Positions 1 through 8,516 of a stretch of DNA of 63,199 nucleotides are shown one piece after another; the stretch's first letter is position 1; each line of letters begins with the position of its first letter. The DNA is taken from NCBI GenBank assembly GCA_014729015.1, contig WJKR01000037.1, positions 1-63,199 on the forward strand, written 5' to 3'. The position numbers were made by a program, and so were the translations under genes. Below the pieces are notes generated by a model. It saw only the letters and a program-made list of their open reading frames with translations, did not search any database and was not told the origin of the DNA. The stretch is from Candidatus Woesearchaeota archaeon. GTDB lineage: Archaea; Nanobdellota; Nanobdellia; Woesearchaeales; WJKR01.

Positions 1-49
1 CAGGACCATGTACGGATGATTTCTTCACTCGATGGTGATTAAGAAGGAA

Positions 50-59
50 TTTTTATAAG
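50..59 (+). promoter_or_regulatory. TATA box of the CheD-like gene
   Basis: A TTTTTATAAG box lies about 28 nt before the ATG at 83. This is normal archaeal TATA-to-start spacing for a leaderless message and supports 83 as the original start. Confidence 0.55.
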
Positions 60-82
60 CTCGCCGCTCCTATCTCTCCCGC

Positions 83-656
83 ATGCACCGTGACTTTTGG
101 GTTGGGGATCCCTGTTATGTCGAGCCACAACAATACAAAGTAGCGCCCACCCCCTCATCACCTCAGACGCCCGCGGCTGCTATGCCATCGTGCTCTCCGA
201 CGGCAAGCACATGGGGCTCAGCCACATCCTGCCGGACGAGCACCCCCGGCATTACATCGACGGCATGCTCAAAGAGCTCGACACCGAGCGCGCCATCGAA
301 GGCATAATCCTCACTGGCAACACCTCGCCGTCTCACAATCCTGACAAGCCCTGCCGGGATGCGGGCATCGATATCATCGACTACTTCCCCAAATCCCTCC
401 CCGTCGTCGCCACGCCTACGAAGGTCCTCCCTGACATGCTCCGATACTTGTCCGCGAACAGGACTATTATCACCAACCCGCCCTACTCGGTCACCGTCCG
501 CTATGATGAGGAACAGATATCCTTGCCGTTCCCTGCACGGGCTAAAGGCGGATAAGCTCGTTCGTGCTCGATCAAGAGATAGAGGAAGAGGACTTGCAAA
601 AGAGCAGGAAGCGGCTGCGGCTTGTCCGGTCGGGTCATCCACATCACGGTCAATGA
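83..656 (+). pseudogene. CheD-like protein, apparently frameshifted twice
   Basis: The longest open stretch (97-555, 152 aa) contains GCYAIVLSDGKHMGLSHILP, which resembles the Cys...His core of the CheD glutamine deamidase fold (Cys codon 178-180, His codon 223-225). The leaderless ATG at 83 opens another frame that reads into this one if a single C is restored to the C run at 150-154. At the 3' end, adding one base near 541-553 continues into an acidic/basic stretch ending at TGA 654-656. Both changes are losses of one base, so either the gene is decaying or this end of the assembly has indel errors. CheD normally deamidates chemoreceptors, but no chemotaxis gene is nearby, so a role is not implied. 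Family assignment is tentative. Confidence 0.42.
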
Positions 657-703
657 GACTGGGGAAAGCATTGTTTGACCACCACAGGACAACCCTGCTC
701 ACA

Positions 704-714
704 ACGTATAAATA
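704..714 (+). promoter_or_regulatory. TATA box of the primase gene
   Basis: CGTATAAATAG is centred about 27 nt upstream of the ATG at 737, which suggests a leaderless transcript and confirms that start. Confidence 0.65.
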
Positions 715-736
715 GTATCTGCTGTTCTCTTCTCCC

Positions 737-2254
737 ATGTTCATCGCCAAGACGTTGTCCTTCTATAAACAGGCGAATGTGCAGCGGGCATTAGTCGAGC
801 AGGCACGGGACAAAGAAGTCTCGGTCAAGTTCCAGACCTTTTTCGGCAAGCGGCCGGAGACGTTGTACACCGAAGGCGACGTCCTTGATTTCGCGAAGAA
901 GAAGGCTTCCAGCTTTCATTGTTCTGAGGAGTTATGGACGAATCCGTTGCACATTAAGACCGGGATGAGCCAGAACGAGCTCAAGGACTTGCGGAAGGGA
1001 TGGGATTTGATCTTAGACATTGACTGCCCGTACTGGCAACTCTCTAAGCTGATTACGCACCTGTTCATAAAAGCGTTGGAAGCGCATGATATGAAGAGTG
1101 TATCTTCGAAGTACTCGGGAAATAAGGGTTTCCACATCGCCGTACCGTTCGAAGCGTTCCCGGAAACCTTTCAAGGGCAAGATACGAAAGACCTCTTCCC
1201 AGAAGCGCCGAGAAGGATTGCGTACTACTTGTTGGATTACTTGGCCAAGCATTACGTCGAAGCGCAGGGAGACTACTTCGTCTTTGACAAGCAATACAAG
1301 ATTAGCAAAGAAAAACTCGCAAAAGCGCTCGGCAAGGGTGTCAAGGACTTCGCCGCGGCGCGTGGCGAGGACCATGAGCAGAGGATTCATTTGTTGTGCC
1401 GGTCTTGCGGCTACATAACGAGAACGACGGAACGGAAGGACACCTATGTCTGCCCGGTCTGCAATGGCATCATGCAGGAGGAACGCATGCAGCAACGCCG
1501 GGAGGAGCGCACCGACCGGTTCGACCCCTTGACCATCATCGACGTGGACACCATCCTGATCGCGCACCGGCACTTGTACCGCATGCCGTACTCGTTCCAT
1601 GAGAAGTCTGAGCTGATCAGCGTGCCAGTGGAGAACTGCAAGGTGTTATCGTTCAAGAAGTCGCAGGCGAGGCCGGAGAACGTCGATTTCTCCGTCCCTT
1701 TCTTGGAACGCGACGCGACGCCGGGTGAAGCGACCAAGCTGTTGGTCGCGGCGTACGACTTCGACCCGCAGCTGGAGGAGGAGAAGGAGAAGAAGACCTT
1801 CGCCGTCCCTGAAGAAGCCGTCCCGGAGAAGTTCTTCCCGCCGTGCATCCGAGCGATACTCCAAGGCCTTAAGGACGGTCGTAAGCGGTCGATGTTCACG
1901 CTGATCAACTTTCTCAGGGGCTGCGGGTGGGGTTTTGAGCAGATAGAAGAGGCTTTGCACGAGTGGAACCAGCGGAATGAGGAGCCGTTGCGCGAGGTGG
2001 AGCTCAAGAGCAGGCTGCGCTATGAGAAGAACAAGCGGGAAGCGGCGCCGCCGCACAACTGCAAGCGTTACTACCAGGATTTCGGCGTGTGCCACCCGGA
2101 TGAGTTCTGCAATCGCATCAAGAACCCGTTGCAGTATGCGAAGTTGAAGGCGGCGCGGGGCGGCCATGGCAAGAAACGCAGGGGGTTGACTGAGGAGCAG
2201 AGAGCGGCGCGGAGGAAGTATCGGGAGAAGAAGAAAAAACAGCGCACTTCATGA
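737..2254 (+). CDS. priS: DNA primase, single-chain PriS-PriL fusion
   Basis: Archaeo-eukaryotic primase that would make primers for replication. The PriS-like part carries the acidic pair in LILDIDCP (D94, D96), the nucleotide-binding SGNKGFH (S127-H133), a zinc ribbon with C221/C224 and C239/C242, a third acidic motif IIDVD (D269, D271) and HRHLYRMPYSFHEKS (277-291). The last third (about 365-470) looks like the PriL iron-sulfur domain: FFPPC (C370), then C442, C452 and C458, followed by NPLQY. In most archaea these are two genes; Nanoarchaeum equitans is known to have them joined. At 505 aa the PriL helical region is heavily shortened. The C-terminus is a Lys/Arg-rich tail. The gene has its own promoter and stands just ahead of the ribosomal operon. 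Confidence 0.88.
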   Translation: MFIAKTLSFYKQANVQRALVEQARDKEVSVKFQTFFGKRPETLYTEGDVLDFAKKKASSFHCSEELWTNPLHIKTGMSQNELKDLRKGWDLILDIDCPYWQLSKLITHLFIKALEAHDMKSVSSKYSGNKGFHIAVPFEAFPETFQGQDTKDLFPEAPRRIAYYLLDYLAKHYVEAQGDYFVFDKQYKISKEKLAKALGKGVKDFAAARGEDHEQRIHLLCRSCGYITRTTERKDTYVCPVCNGIMQEERMQQRREERTDRFDPLTIIDVDTILIAHRHLYRMPYSFHEKSELISVPVENCKVLSFKKSQARPENVDFSVPFLERDATPGEATKLLVAAYDFDPQLEEEKEKKTFAVPEEAVPEKFFPPCIRAILQGLKDGRKRSMFTLINFLRGCGWGFEQIEEALHEWNQRNEEPLREVELKSRLRYEKNKREAAPPHNCKRYYQDFGVCHPDEFCNRIKNPLQYAKLKAARGGHGKKRRGLTEEQRAARRKYREKKKKQRTS

Positions 2255-2282
2255 TGCTGTTTTGTTGCTGTTTGCGACCGTG

Positions 2283-2306
2283 ATTTTCTTTTAGTACCTT
2301 TTTTTT
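2283..2306 (+). terminator. T-rich termination signal after primase
   Basis: About 30-50 nt after the primase stop there are T-rich runs ending in eight consecutive T at 2299-2306, the typical archaeal RNA polymerase termination signal. No hairpin is needed or seen. Confidence 0.45.
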
Positions 2307-2390
2307 GGCTGTTGTTGTCCTTCACATTAGTTTCTATATAGTAATTACTATAGAGAAAAATATTAACGGCCAATTCTTTTCCACACGATA

Positions 2391-2402
2391 CCTTTAAAAA
2401 CA
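2391..2402 (+). promoter_or_regulatory. TATA box of the ribosomal protein operon
   Basis: CCTTTAAAAACA is the best TATA element between the primase and L3. It places transcription start near 2425 and leaves a leader of about 115-120 nt before L3, unlike the leaderless genes around it. Confidence 0.5.
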
Positions 2403-2462
2403 CCCTCATGTTCTCCCCAACCCACGTCACCTTACCAGGATTGTGACGAGCACACCAGCAGC

Positions 2463-2484
2463 CTGAAAAGAAGCCCTTTTTCAG
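2463..2484 (+). promoter_or_regulatory. Small hairpin in the L3 leader
   Basis: CTGAAAA (2463-2469) and TTTTCAG (2478-2484) are perfect 7-bp inverted arms around an 8-nt loop. They sit in the predicted untranslated leader of the ribosomal operon, about 60 nt before the L3 start. Autoregulation by an r-protein is possible but not shown; a chance hairpin of this size is also plausible. Confidence 0.3.
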
Positions 2485-2543
2485 TACGCCACCAGCGTAT
2501 TCTCAAGGGATGCTTCAGCAAAAGGCTGCACCAGGAACGCAAG

Positions 2544-3521
2544 ATGCCCAAAGCGCAACGACCACGATTCGGCAGCATGCAATACTGGCCCAGGAAGCGG
2601 GCGAAACGAGCGACAGCCAGAGTGAGAAGCTGGGCGACGACAAAAGAAGCAAAACCACTAGCGTTCGCCGGCTACAAAGCAGGCATGACCCACGTCCAAG
2701 CGACGGACACGAACAAGCACGCACAACAAAAAAACCAAGACATCACCATCCCCGTCACCATCATCGAATGCCCGCCCATGAAGATCTTCAGCGTCAGGGC
2801 CTACAAGCCGCACGGCTACGGCACCGCCGTCGCCAAAGAAATAGTGCTGACGGATGACAAAGACCTCGCCAAGAGAATCAAACCCCCAAAAAAGCTCGAA
2901 GGGAAACTCGACGACCTCAAACCAGAAGACTACCAAGACATCACCATCATCTGCTACACCCAACCCAAGAAGATAGGCTTCAAGAAGAAACCGGACCTGT
3001 TCGAAATAAGGATGGGAGGCACCAACGAGGAAAAACTGGCGTACATCAAAGAACACCAAGACAAGGACATCGCCATCCAAGACCTCTACCAAGAAGGGGA
3101 CCTGGTCGACACGCACGGCATCACCAAAGGCAAAGGGTACCAAGGAGCCGTGAAAAGGTTCGGCATCGGCCTCAAAGACCACAAGTCAGAGAAAGGACGA
3201 CGCACCCCCGGAAGCCTCGGCGGCTGGAAAGGGCACGCGCACTTCATGTACCGGATCGCTCACGCAGGCCAGACCGGCTATCACCAAAGGACGCAATACA
3301 ACAACATGCTACTCAAGCTCGGCGACGACACGGAAGCAGTACGCATCAAAGGCGGCATCGTCAAGTACGGCAACGTCAAGAATCCCTACACGCTGATCAA
3401 AGGAAGCATCCAAGGACCGAAGAAACGAGCCGTCATCCTCGCCAAGCCCGTCAGGCAGAAGAACCACGAGTCACTACCGACCATCAAGGCTATCAACAAG
3501 GACAGCAAGCAAGGACGATAA
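2544..3521 (+). CDS. rpl3: Ribosomal protein L3 (uL3)
   Basis: Large-subunit protein whose long loop reaches the peptidyl transferase centre. Family signatures are AFAGYKAGMTHV near the N-terminus, GITKGKGYQGAVKRFG from about residue 192, then GRRTPGSLGGWKGH. The 325 aa length is usual for archaea. It is the first gene of the cluster, preceded by a roughly 120-nt leader; L4 starts 2 nt after its stop. An ATG at 2510 opens a different frame and has no L3 similarity. Confidence 0.97.
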   Translation: MPKAQRPRFGSMQYWPRKRAKRATARVRSWATTKEAKPLAFAGYKAGMTHVQATDTNKHAQQKNQDITIPVTIIECPPMKIFSVRAYKPHGYGTAVAKEIVLTDDKDLAKRIKPPKKLEGKLDDLKPEDYQDITIICYTQPKKIGFKKKPDLFEIRMGGTNEEKLAYIKEHQDKDIAIQDLYQEGDLVDTHGITKGKGYQGAVKRFGIGLKDHKSEKGRRTPGSLGGWKGHAHFMYRIAHAGQTGYHQRTQYNNMLLKLGDDTEAVRIKGGIVKYGNVKNPYTLIKGSIQGPKKRAVILAKPVRQKNHESLPTIKAINKDSKQGR

Positions 3522-3523
3522 CC

Positions 3524-4504
3524 ATGCAGCTCACCATCATCACCCCCAAGAAGGCCTCGAAAGGCACGGTCAAGCTACCACGGCAATTCGACGAGCCCAT
3601 CAGGGAAGACCTGATCAAAAGAGCAGTCCTCGCGCTCCAAGCCAACCGACGGCAAGACTACGGCGCGCACCCCGAAGCGGGCATGCGCCCCAGCGTCAGG
3701 ATAAGCAAACGACGGCACCACTACCGCAGCACCTACGGCATCGGCCAGAGCAGGACGCCAAGGAAAGTCATCAACTACCGAGGCTCCCGCTTCAACTGGA
3801 CCGGCGCGTTCGCGCCGCAGACCGTCAGCGGCAGGCGGGCGCATCCACCCACCGCGGCGAAAAGCTGGGCGCAGAAGATCAACGACAAGGAACGACGCAA
3901 AGCCATACGATCAGCCCTCGCAGCCACCATGGACAAGGACGCCGTCAAGCAAAGAGGGCATGCCCCACCCAAAGACTACCCCTTCATCATCACCGACGAT
4001 ATCGAAACCATGACCAAGACCAAGGACGTCAAAGAAGCGTTAGCCACGATCGGCATGGGCGACGAGCTGCAACGAGCGGCAAAGAAGAAGATCAGGCCGG
4101 GCAAGGCCACCATGCGAGGCCGCCGATACAAACAACCCACCAGCATCCTCATCGTCACCGGCGACGACGCCAAGCTCGCCAAAACCGGCATGAACATCCC
4201 CGGCGTGGACGTCGCCGTCGTCAACGAGCTCAACGCCGAACTCCTCGCACCAGGAGCCATCCCCGGCAGGATGACCCTCTACACAGAGGCCGCAATCAAA
4301 GCCCTGACAGAAAAAAAGTTCTTCACCGAGCAACGCGTGCAGCCGACCAAGAAAAAGGCGACGAAAACTGCTCCGAAGCAACCAACCCCGTCACCAGCCA
4401 AGAAACCAGCGACGAAGAAAAAGAAACCAGGAAAGGCCCCTGCACGGAAAAAAGCTTCCACTCCAACAAAAGACGCGGCAAAAAAGCCTGAGGTGAGCTC
4501 ATGA
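3524..4504 (+). CDS. rpl4: Ribosomal protein L4 (uL4) with basic tail
   Basis: Large-subunit protein lining the exit tunnel. The body (to about residue 265) is recognisable from VPRKV-type SRTPRKVINYRGSRFNW, the Arg-rich tunnel loop and the C-terminal Rossmann-like GVDVAVVNELNAELLAPG. The last 55-60 residues are an extension of Lys, Ala, Pro and Thr repeats not needed for the fold. Its stop overlaps the start of L23 (ATGA). Confidence 0.96.
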   Translation: MQLTIITPKKASKGTVKLPRQFDEPIREDLIKRAVLALQANRRQDYGAHPEAGMRPSVRISKRRHHYRSTYGIGQSRTPRKVINYRGSRFNWTGAFAPQTVSGRRAHPPTAAKSWAQKINDKERRKAIRSALAATMDKDAVKQRGHAPPKDYPFIITDDIETMTKTKDVKEALATIGMGDELQRAAKKKIRPGKATMRGRRYKQPTSILIVTGDDAKLAKTGMNIPGVDVAVVNELNAELLAPGAIPGRMTLYTEAAIKALTEKKFFTEQRVQPTKKKATKTAPKQPTPSPAKKPATKKKKPGKAPARKKASTPTKDAAKKPEVSS

Positions 4505-4755
4505 GCGCTGTCATCAAATACCCGCTCGCCACAGAGAAAAGCATCCGGTTGATGGAAGCGCAGAACACGCTCATCTTCGTCGTCGCAGAGAAAGCGACCA
4601 AGCCGCAAATAAAAAAAGCGGTGGAAGAGCGGTTCGACGCGAAGGTCGAGGACGTCAGGACGCTCCACGGCCCGGACAACAAGAAACGGGCGTACATCAC
4701 GTTCAATGAAGCGACACCAGCGATCGACATCGCGACCAAACTAGGGTTGATGTAA
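4501..4755 (+). CDS. rpl23: Ribosomal protein L23 (uL23)
   Basis: Large-subunit protein at the tunnel exit where SRP and SecY dock. The 84 aa length is typical of archaea. It opens with IKYPLATEKSIRLME and ends in VRTLHGPDNKKRAYITF, the family hallmark. Start overlaps the L4 stop, and L2 begins 1 nt after its own stop, implying translational coupling. Confidence 0.96.
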   Translation: MSAVIKYPLATEKSIRLMEAQNTLIFVVAEKATKPQIKKAVEERFDAKVEDVRTLHGPDNKKRAYITFNEATPAIDIATKLGLM

Positions 4756-4756
4756 C

Positions 4757-5458
4757 ATGGGCAAGAACCTCATCCAACAACGAAGAGGCAGGAAGAGCGG
4801 ACGGTTCCGCGCGAGATCGTTCGCCGCAGCAGGGGAGGCGCGCCTCAAGAACAAATCATCTTATGAAGTCATCGACCTCATCAACAGCCCCGGCCACACC
4901 GCTCCTCTAGCGAGGGTTAAGTACGACGACAACACCCACGGCCTGCTCATCGCTGCGGAAGGCGTCTACGTCGGCAGGAAATACGGCATCGGCGGCCAGG
5001 CAGCAGTCACGCACGGCAACGCGCTCCCCCTCAAAGCGATCCCCGAAGGCACCCCGATATTCAACATCGAGAACAGGCCCGGAGACGGCGGCATGTTCGT
5101 CAAGAGCAGCGGTGTAGCGGCCAAGCTCGTCTCACGCACAGAAGCAGGCGTCACGGTCAAGCTCCCCAGCAAGCGGAACAAGACCTTCAACCCTGAGTGC
5201 AAGGCTATCGTCGGTGTCGTCGCAGGCGGCGGCAGGCCGGAGAAGCCGTTCCTCAAAGCGGGCAACAAACACAAGGCGATGCACGCGCGCAACAAGTACT
5301 ATCCCATCGTCTCAGGAAGCGCGATGAACGCGGTCGCGCATCCCTTTGGCAACAAACGGAGCCTGAGGAAATCAAAAGCGAAACCGACCGGCAAGCACGC
5401 CCCGCCAGGAAGAAAAGTAGGCGCGATCGGCGCGAAGAGGACCGGCAGGAAACGATAA
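4757..5458 (+). CDS. rpl2: Ribosomal protein L2 (uL2)
   Basis: Large-subunit protein required for subunit joining and peptidyl transfer. The 233 aa contain the RNA-binding OB/SH3 domains and the C-terminal SAMNAVAHPFGNKR segment, whose His matches the conserved functional histidine of the family. The basic end KVGAIGAKRTGRKR is complete. Confidence 0.97.
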   Translation: MGKNLIQQRRGRKSGRFRARSFAAAGEARLKNKSSYEVIDLINSPGHTAPLARVKYDDNTHGLLIAAEGVYVGRKYGIGGQAAVTHGNALPLKAIPEGTPIFNIENRPGDGGMFVKSSGVAAKLVSRTEAGVTVKLPSKRNKTFNPECKAIVGVVAGGGRPEKPFLKAGNKHKAMHARNKYYPIVSGSAMNAVAHPFGNKRSLRKSKAKPTGKHAPPGRKVGAIGAKRTGRKR

Positions 5459-5469
5459 GTGAAACGATT

Positions 5470-5847
5470 ATGGCACGAAAAGAACACACCTACCGCGGCA
5501 AGACCGTCAAGGAGCTCCAAGAGCTCTCCCTCGAGGAATTCATCGACCTCCTCCCCGCACGGGAGAAAAGGACTGCGAACAGGATGAGCGACGAGCTCAA
5601 GCAGCTGTACGAGAAGACACAGGAGAGGGACAATGTGAAGACCCACCACCGGGAGATGATCGTCTTCCCCCACATGGTCGGGAAGGTCATCAAGGTCCAC
5701 AACGGCAAAGAGTTCATCGACGTGCACATCATCCCAGAAATGGTCGGCATGCGCCTCGGACAGCTCGTCCTGACTAGGAAAGGCGTCAAGCACGGCGGAC
5801 CAGGCGTCGGCGCGACCAAGAGCAGCGCTGCGGCGACAGTGAGATAA
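5470..5847 (+). CDS. rps19: Ribosomal protein S19 (uS19)
   Basis: Small-subunit head protein. The start at 5470 (MARKEHTYRG) follows the L2 stop by 11 nt; the frame stays open upstream into L2, but that part has no S19 similarity. Family marks are REMIVFPHMVGKVIKVHNG and the rRNA-contacting KHGGPGVGATKS at the end. Length is 125 aa. Confidence 0.96.
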   Translation: MARKEHTYRGKTVKELQELSLEEFIDLLPAREKRTANRMSDELKQLYEKTQERDNVKTHHREMIVFPHMVGKVIKVHNGKEFIDVHIIPEMVGMRLGQLVLTRKGVKHGGPGVGATKSSAAATVR

Positions 5848-5849
5848 CC

Positions 5850-6584
5850 ATGGCAGACTACCATTATGCGTATGAAGGACCGACCGCCCACACGGCGAAG
5901 GCGGTGCTCAAAGAAGCGCCTATCAGCCCCAAGGTAGCGGTCGAGCTCAGCAGCTACCTCAAAGGCAAGACCACGGCCCAGGCGAAAGCAGTCCTGGAAC
6001 GCGTCGTCAAGCGAGAGCAGGCGATTCCGTACAAGCGGTTCACGGACGGCGTCGGCCACAAGCGGGGTATGGCCGCGGGCAGGTACCCGGGCAAAGCGGC
6101 GAAGCACTTCCTGCAGCTCATCCACGTCGCCGAGGCGAACGCGAACCAAGCAGGGCTCGCCTCGGACCTCAAGATAATCCATCTCCTCGCGCACAAGGCG
6201 AGCAGCCCGTTCAGGTTCGGCAGGCAGCGCCGCCGCCAGATGAAGCAGGCGCACGTCGAGATCGTCGTCAAGGAGGTCGAGGGTGCCAAGAGGAAAGCGG
6301 TGAAGCAGCAGCTGTCGAAACCAGCGAAGGAGGGGTCGGTCGTAGACCAATCGGCGCCGGCGAAGCGACCCCCTGCGAAGAAGCAAGCGGCAAAAGCTTC
6401 GGAGAAGGAAGAACCAGCACGACCTGGTAAGAAGCAACCGCCGAGGCAGGAAAAGAAAAAAGCAACCTCCAAGCCCGCAGAGAAGAAGGGACAACAACCA
6501 GCACCGAAGAAGGAAGCGCCTAAGAAAAAAACGTCACAACCACAAACTACTCAACCATCACCGAAGGAGAACGCTCAACAATGA
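5850..6584 (+). CDS. rpl22: Ribosomal protein L22 (uL22) with long tail
   Basis: Large-subunit tunnel protein. The conserved body runs to about residue 145, with VGHKRGMAAGRYPGKAAKHF and the hairpin RFGRQRRRQMKQAHVEIVV. The remaining ~100 residues are a Lys/Pro/Ala/Gln-rich extension of low complexity, almost as long as the fold itself. S3 overlaps the stop by 4 nt. Confidence 0.95.
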   Translation: MADYHYAYEGPTAHTAKAVLKEAPISPKVAVELSSYLKGKTTAQAKAVLERVVKREQAIPYKRFTDGVGHKRGMAAGRYPGKAAKHFLQLIHVAEANANQAGLASDLKIIHLLAHKASSPFRFGRQRRRQMKQAHVEIVVKEVEGAKRKAVKQQLSKPAKEGSVVDQSAPAKRPPAKKQAAKASEKEEPARPGKKQPPRQEKKKATSKPAEKKGQQPAPKKEAPKKKTSQPQTTQPSPKENAQQ

Positions 6585-7318
6585 TCGAACGAAAATTCAT
6601 CTCGGAGAACATCAAGGAGTTCCGCATCAAGGAATTCGTCGCCGACCACCTCAACAGGGTCGGCCTCAGCGAAGTCAAGCTCCAACGGACACCGCTCGGA
6701 GAGAAGATCGTCGTGTCAGCGAGCAGGCCTGGCCTCGTCGTTGGACGAGCGGGCGCCAACATCCAGAAGTTGACGAAAGACCTCAAGGAGCAGTTCGACC
6801 TGGAGAACCCCCAGATAGAGATTGAGGAGATCAAGGAAATCAACCTCGACCCCGCCATCGTCGCGGAGACCATCGCCTCATCCATGGAGCGGTTCGGCGC
6901 CAAGCAGTTCAAGGGCTCAGGCCACCGCTCGCTGCGCAACGTGATGCAAGCAGGCGCCCTCGGCGTCGAGATACTCATCAGCGGCAAGGTACCCAGCCAG
7001 CGGAGCAGGACCTGGCGGTTCTACGAAGGTTACCTCAAGAAGTGCGGCGACATCGCGCTGACAGGCGTCAAGGTAGCGTACACCACCGCGTTCCTCAAGA
7101 CCGGCGCCGTCGGCATCAAGGTCAGCATCATGCCTGGAGACACCAAGCTCCCCGACCGGGTCGAACTCCTCAAAGAACCAGAAGTCGTCGTCGAGGAGAC
7201 TGATGAGCAGTCGGAGCCGCCAGCGAAGGAAGAGAAGACGTCCGAAGAAGCCCAATCGACGAAGAAACCGTCAGAACAAGCGCCGGAAGCAGAGGGAGAG
7301 AGGGGTGGATCCACATGA
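6581..7318 (+). CDS. rps3: Ribosomal protein S3 (uS3)
   Basis: Small-subunit protein at the mRNA entry channel. An N-terminal KH domain has the GxxG-type loop in GLVVGRAGANIQKL, and the C-terminal domain contains GKVPSQRSRTWRFYEGYLKK. The fold ends near residue 200; about 45 further residues are Glu/Lys/Ser-rich. Stop overlaps L29. Confidence 0.96.
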   Translation: MIERKFISENIKEFRIKEFVADHLNRVGLSEVKLQRTPLGEKIVVSASRPGLVVGRAGANIQKLTKDLKEQFDLENPQIEIEEIKEINLDPAIVAETIASSMERFGAKQFKGSGHRSLRNVMQAGALGVEILISGKVPSQRSRTWRFYEGYLKKCGDIALTGVKVAYTTAFLKTGAVGIKVSIMPGDTKLPDRVELLKEPEVVVEETDEQSEPPAKEEKTSEEAQSTKKPSEQAPEAEGERGGST

Positions 7319-7527
7319 AACACAAAGAACTCTCCTCGCTCAAGCCAGAAGACCTCGCCAAGAAGGAACGAGAGGTCCGCGACGAACTCATCAAGCTAGA
7401 AGCGCAAGTGGCCATCGGTACCACGCCGAAGAGCCCGGGACAGCTCAAGCAGCTCAAGAAGACGCTCGCAAGGATACAGACCATCAAGAGACAACAACCC
7501 ACGGAGGTAAAGGAACAGCATGCCTGA
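7315..7527 (+). CDS. rpl29: Ribosomal protein L29 (uL29)
   Basis: Short two-helix large-subunit protein (70 aa) near the tunnel exit. ELSSLKPEDLAKKEREVRDE followed by the second helix with LKKTLARIQTIKRQ matches the family. Start overlaps S3; the SUI1 start lies inside its last codons. Confidence 0.93.
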   Translation: MKHKELSSLKPEDLAKKEREVRDELIKLEAQVAIGTTPKSPGQLKQLKKTLARIQTIKRQQPTEVKEQHA

Positions 7528-7858
7528 AATAGACCCCATCACCGGCCTACCCAAGGAGCTCGGCACGTTCGAGAACCTGGCGAAGGAACGCCAGAAAGTC
7601 ACCGTGTCGACCACGAAGAAGAAATTCGGCAAGCAATACACCATCGTTGAGGGCGTCAACGAACACGAAATCGATCTCAAGGACTTGGCGAGGAAGCTCA
7701 AGGAGCAGTTCGCCTGCGGAGGCACGGCCAAGGACGGCGTCATCGAACTCCAAGGGAACCACACCAAGGCCATCAAAGGAGTGCTCGTCAAGCTCGGCTT
7801 CGCGCCGGACACCATCGACGTCACCATGCCCAAGCCATCATTCAGGAAGAGACGATGA
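7520..7858 (+). CDS. Translation initiation factor aIF1 (SUI1)
   Basis: Initiation factor that binds the small subunit near the P site and helps start-codon selection. The SUI1 fold is seen in KKKFGKQYTIVEGV, LKEQFACGGTAKDGVIELQG and HTKAIKGVLVKLGF. The 112 aa length is usual. It overlaps L29 by 8 nt and Rnp1 by 4 nt, the standard archaeal position within this cluster. Confidence 0.95.
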   Translation: MPEIDPITGLPKELGTFENLAKERQKVTVSTTKKKFGKQYTIVEGVNEHEIDLKDLARKLKEQFACGGTAKDGVIELQGNHTKAIKGVLVKLGFAPDTIDVTMPKPSFRKRR

Positions 7859-8070
7859 AATCCCACCAGCACAACCTCATCGGCAAGCACGTCCGCGTCA
7901 CGGACGCCAAGAACAAGACGCTCGTCGGCAAGGAAGGCGTCGTGCAGGACGAGACCAAGAACACCATCACCGTCAACGACCAGAAAATCATCAAGGACTA
8001 CATCACCATCGACGGCGGAAAGAAGCTCATCAGCAAAACACCGACAGAACGAATCAAGGTGCACCAATGA
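7855..8070 (+). CDS. rnp1: RNase P protein Rnp1 (Pop4/Rpp29)
   Basis: Protein subunit of RNase P, which matures tRNA 5' ends. The Sm-like barrel is seen in HNLIGKHVRVTDAKNKTLVG, GVVQDETKNTITV and a C-terminal strand. At 71 aa it keeps only the core barrel; many archaeal homologues are 90-130 aa. Position between SUI1 and S17 is characteristic. Rpp30, another RNase P subunit, is at 17337. Confidence 0.9.
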   Translation: MKSHQHNLIGKHVRVTDAKNKTLVGKEGVVQDETKNTITVNDQKIIKDYITIDGGKKLISKTPTERIKVHQ

Positions 8071-8510
8071 AAAACACGAGCACGCGCGGCAGGACCTTCA
8101 CCGGCATCGTCACGAGCGGCAAGATGCGACGCACCGTTACCGTAGCATGGACGCGACGCTATTACCTCCCCAAGTATGAACGGTACGAGAAGCGGAGGAC
8201 CAAGGTCAAGGCGCACAACCCTGATGTCATCGACGCGCGCGTCGGGGACACCGTGACCGTCATGGAGACCAGGCCGCTCTCGAAGACGAAGCACTTCACC
8301 ATCATCAAGAAGCACGAGGCCGTAGCCAGCGTGGACGCGGTCACTAAGGAAGACGTGCAAGAGGCGGTCAAGGAGGCCTCCGCAGAGGAGGAGCCGCAAG
8401 CAGAGGAGCCAGCGAAGAAGCGGCGGAAACCCACGAAGAGGAAGACCACCAAGAAGAAGGCCGCCAAGAAGAAAGCGAAGAAGAAGGCCACGAGGACGAC
8501 GAAGAAGTGA
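8067..8510 (+). CDS. rps17: Ribosomal protein S17 (uS17) with basic tail
   Basis: Small-subunit OB-fold protein. The start at 8067 overlaps the Rnp1 stop; upstream codons in frame lie within other genes. The body shows GIVTSGKMRRTVTVAWTRRY, RRTKVKAHNP and GDTVTVMETRPLSKTKHF. From about residue 95 the chain becomes first Glu-rich and then a nearly pure Lys/Arg/Thr tail to residue 147. Confidence 0.95.
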   Translation: MKNTSTRGRTFTGIVTSGKMRRTVTVAWTRRYYLPKYERYEKRRTKVKAHNPDVIDARVGDTVTVMETRPLSKTKHFTIIKKHEAVASVDAVTKEDVQEAVKEASAEEEPQAEEPAKKRRKPTKRKTTKKKAAKKKAKKKATRTTKK

Positions 8511-8516
8511 ACCATC

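Noticed and set aside
163..750. Minus-strand open frame of 195 codons opposite the CheD-like gene.
   Set aside because: Composition is that of an antisense shadow (Arg/Val/Asp-rich) and it has no archaeal promoter; the + strand has a recognisable fold and TATA box.
2510..2857. A 115-codon open frame starting before L3.
   Set aside because: It lies in another frame across L3, is rich in His/Arg/Gln as expected from a shadow frame, and has no promoter or similarity.
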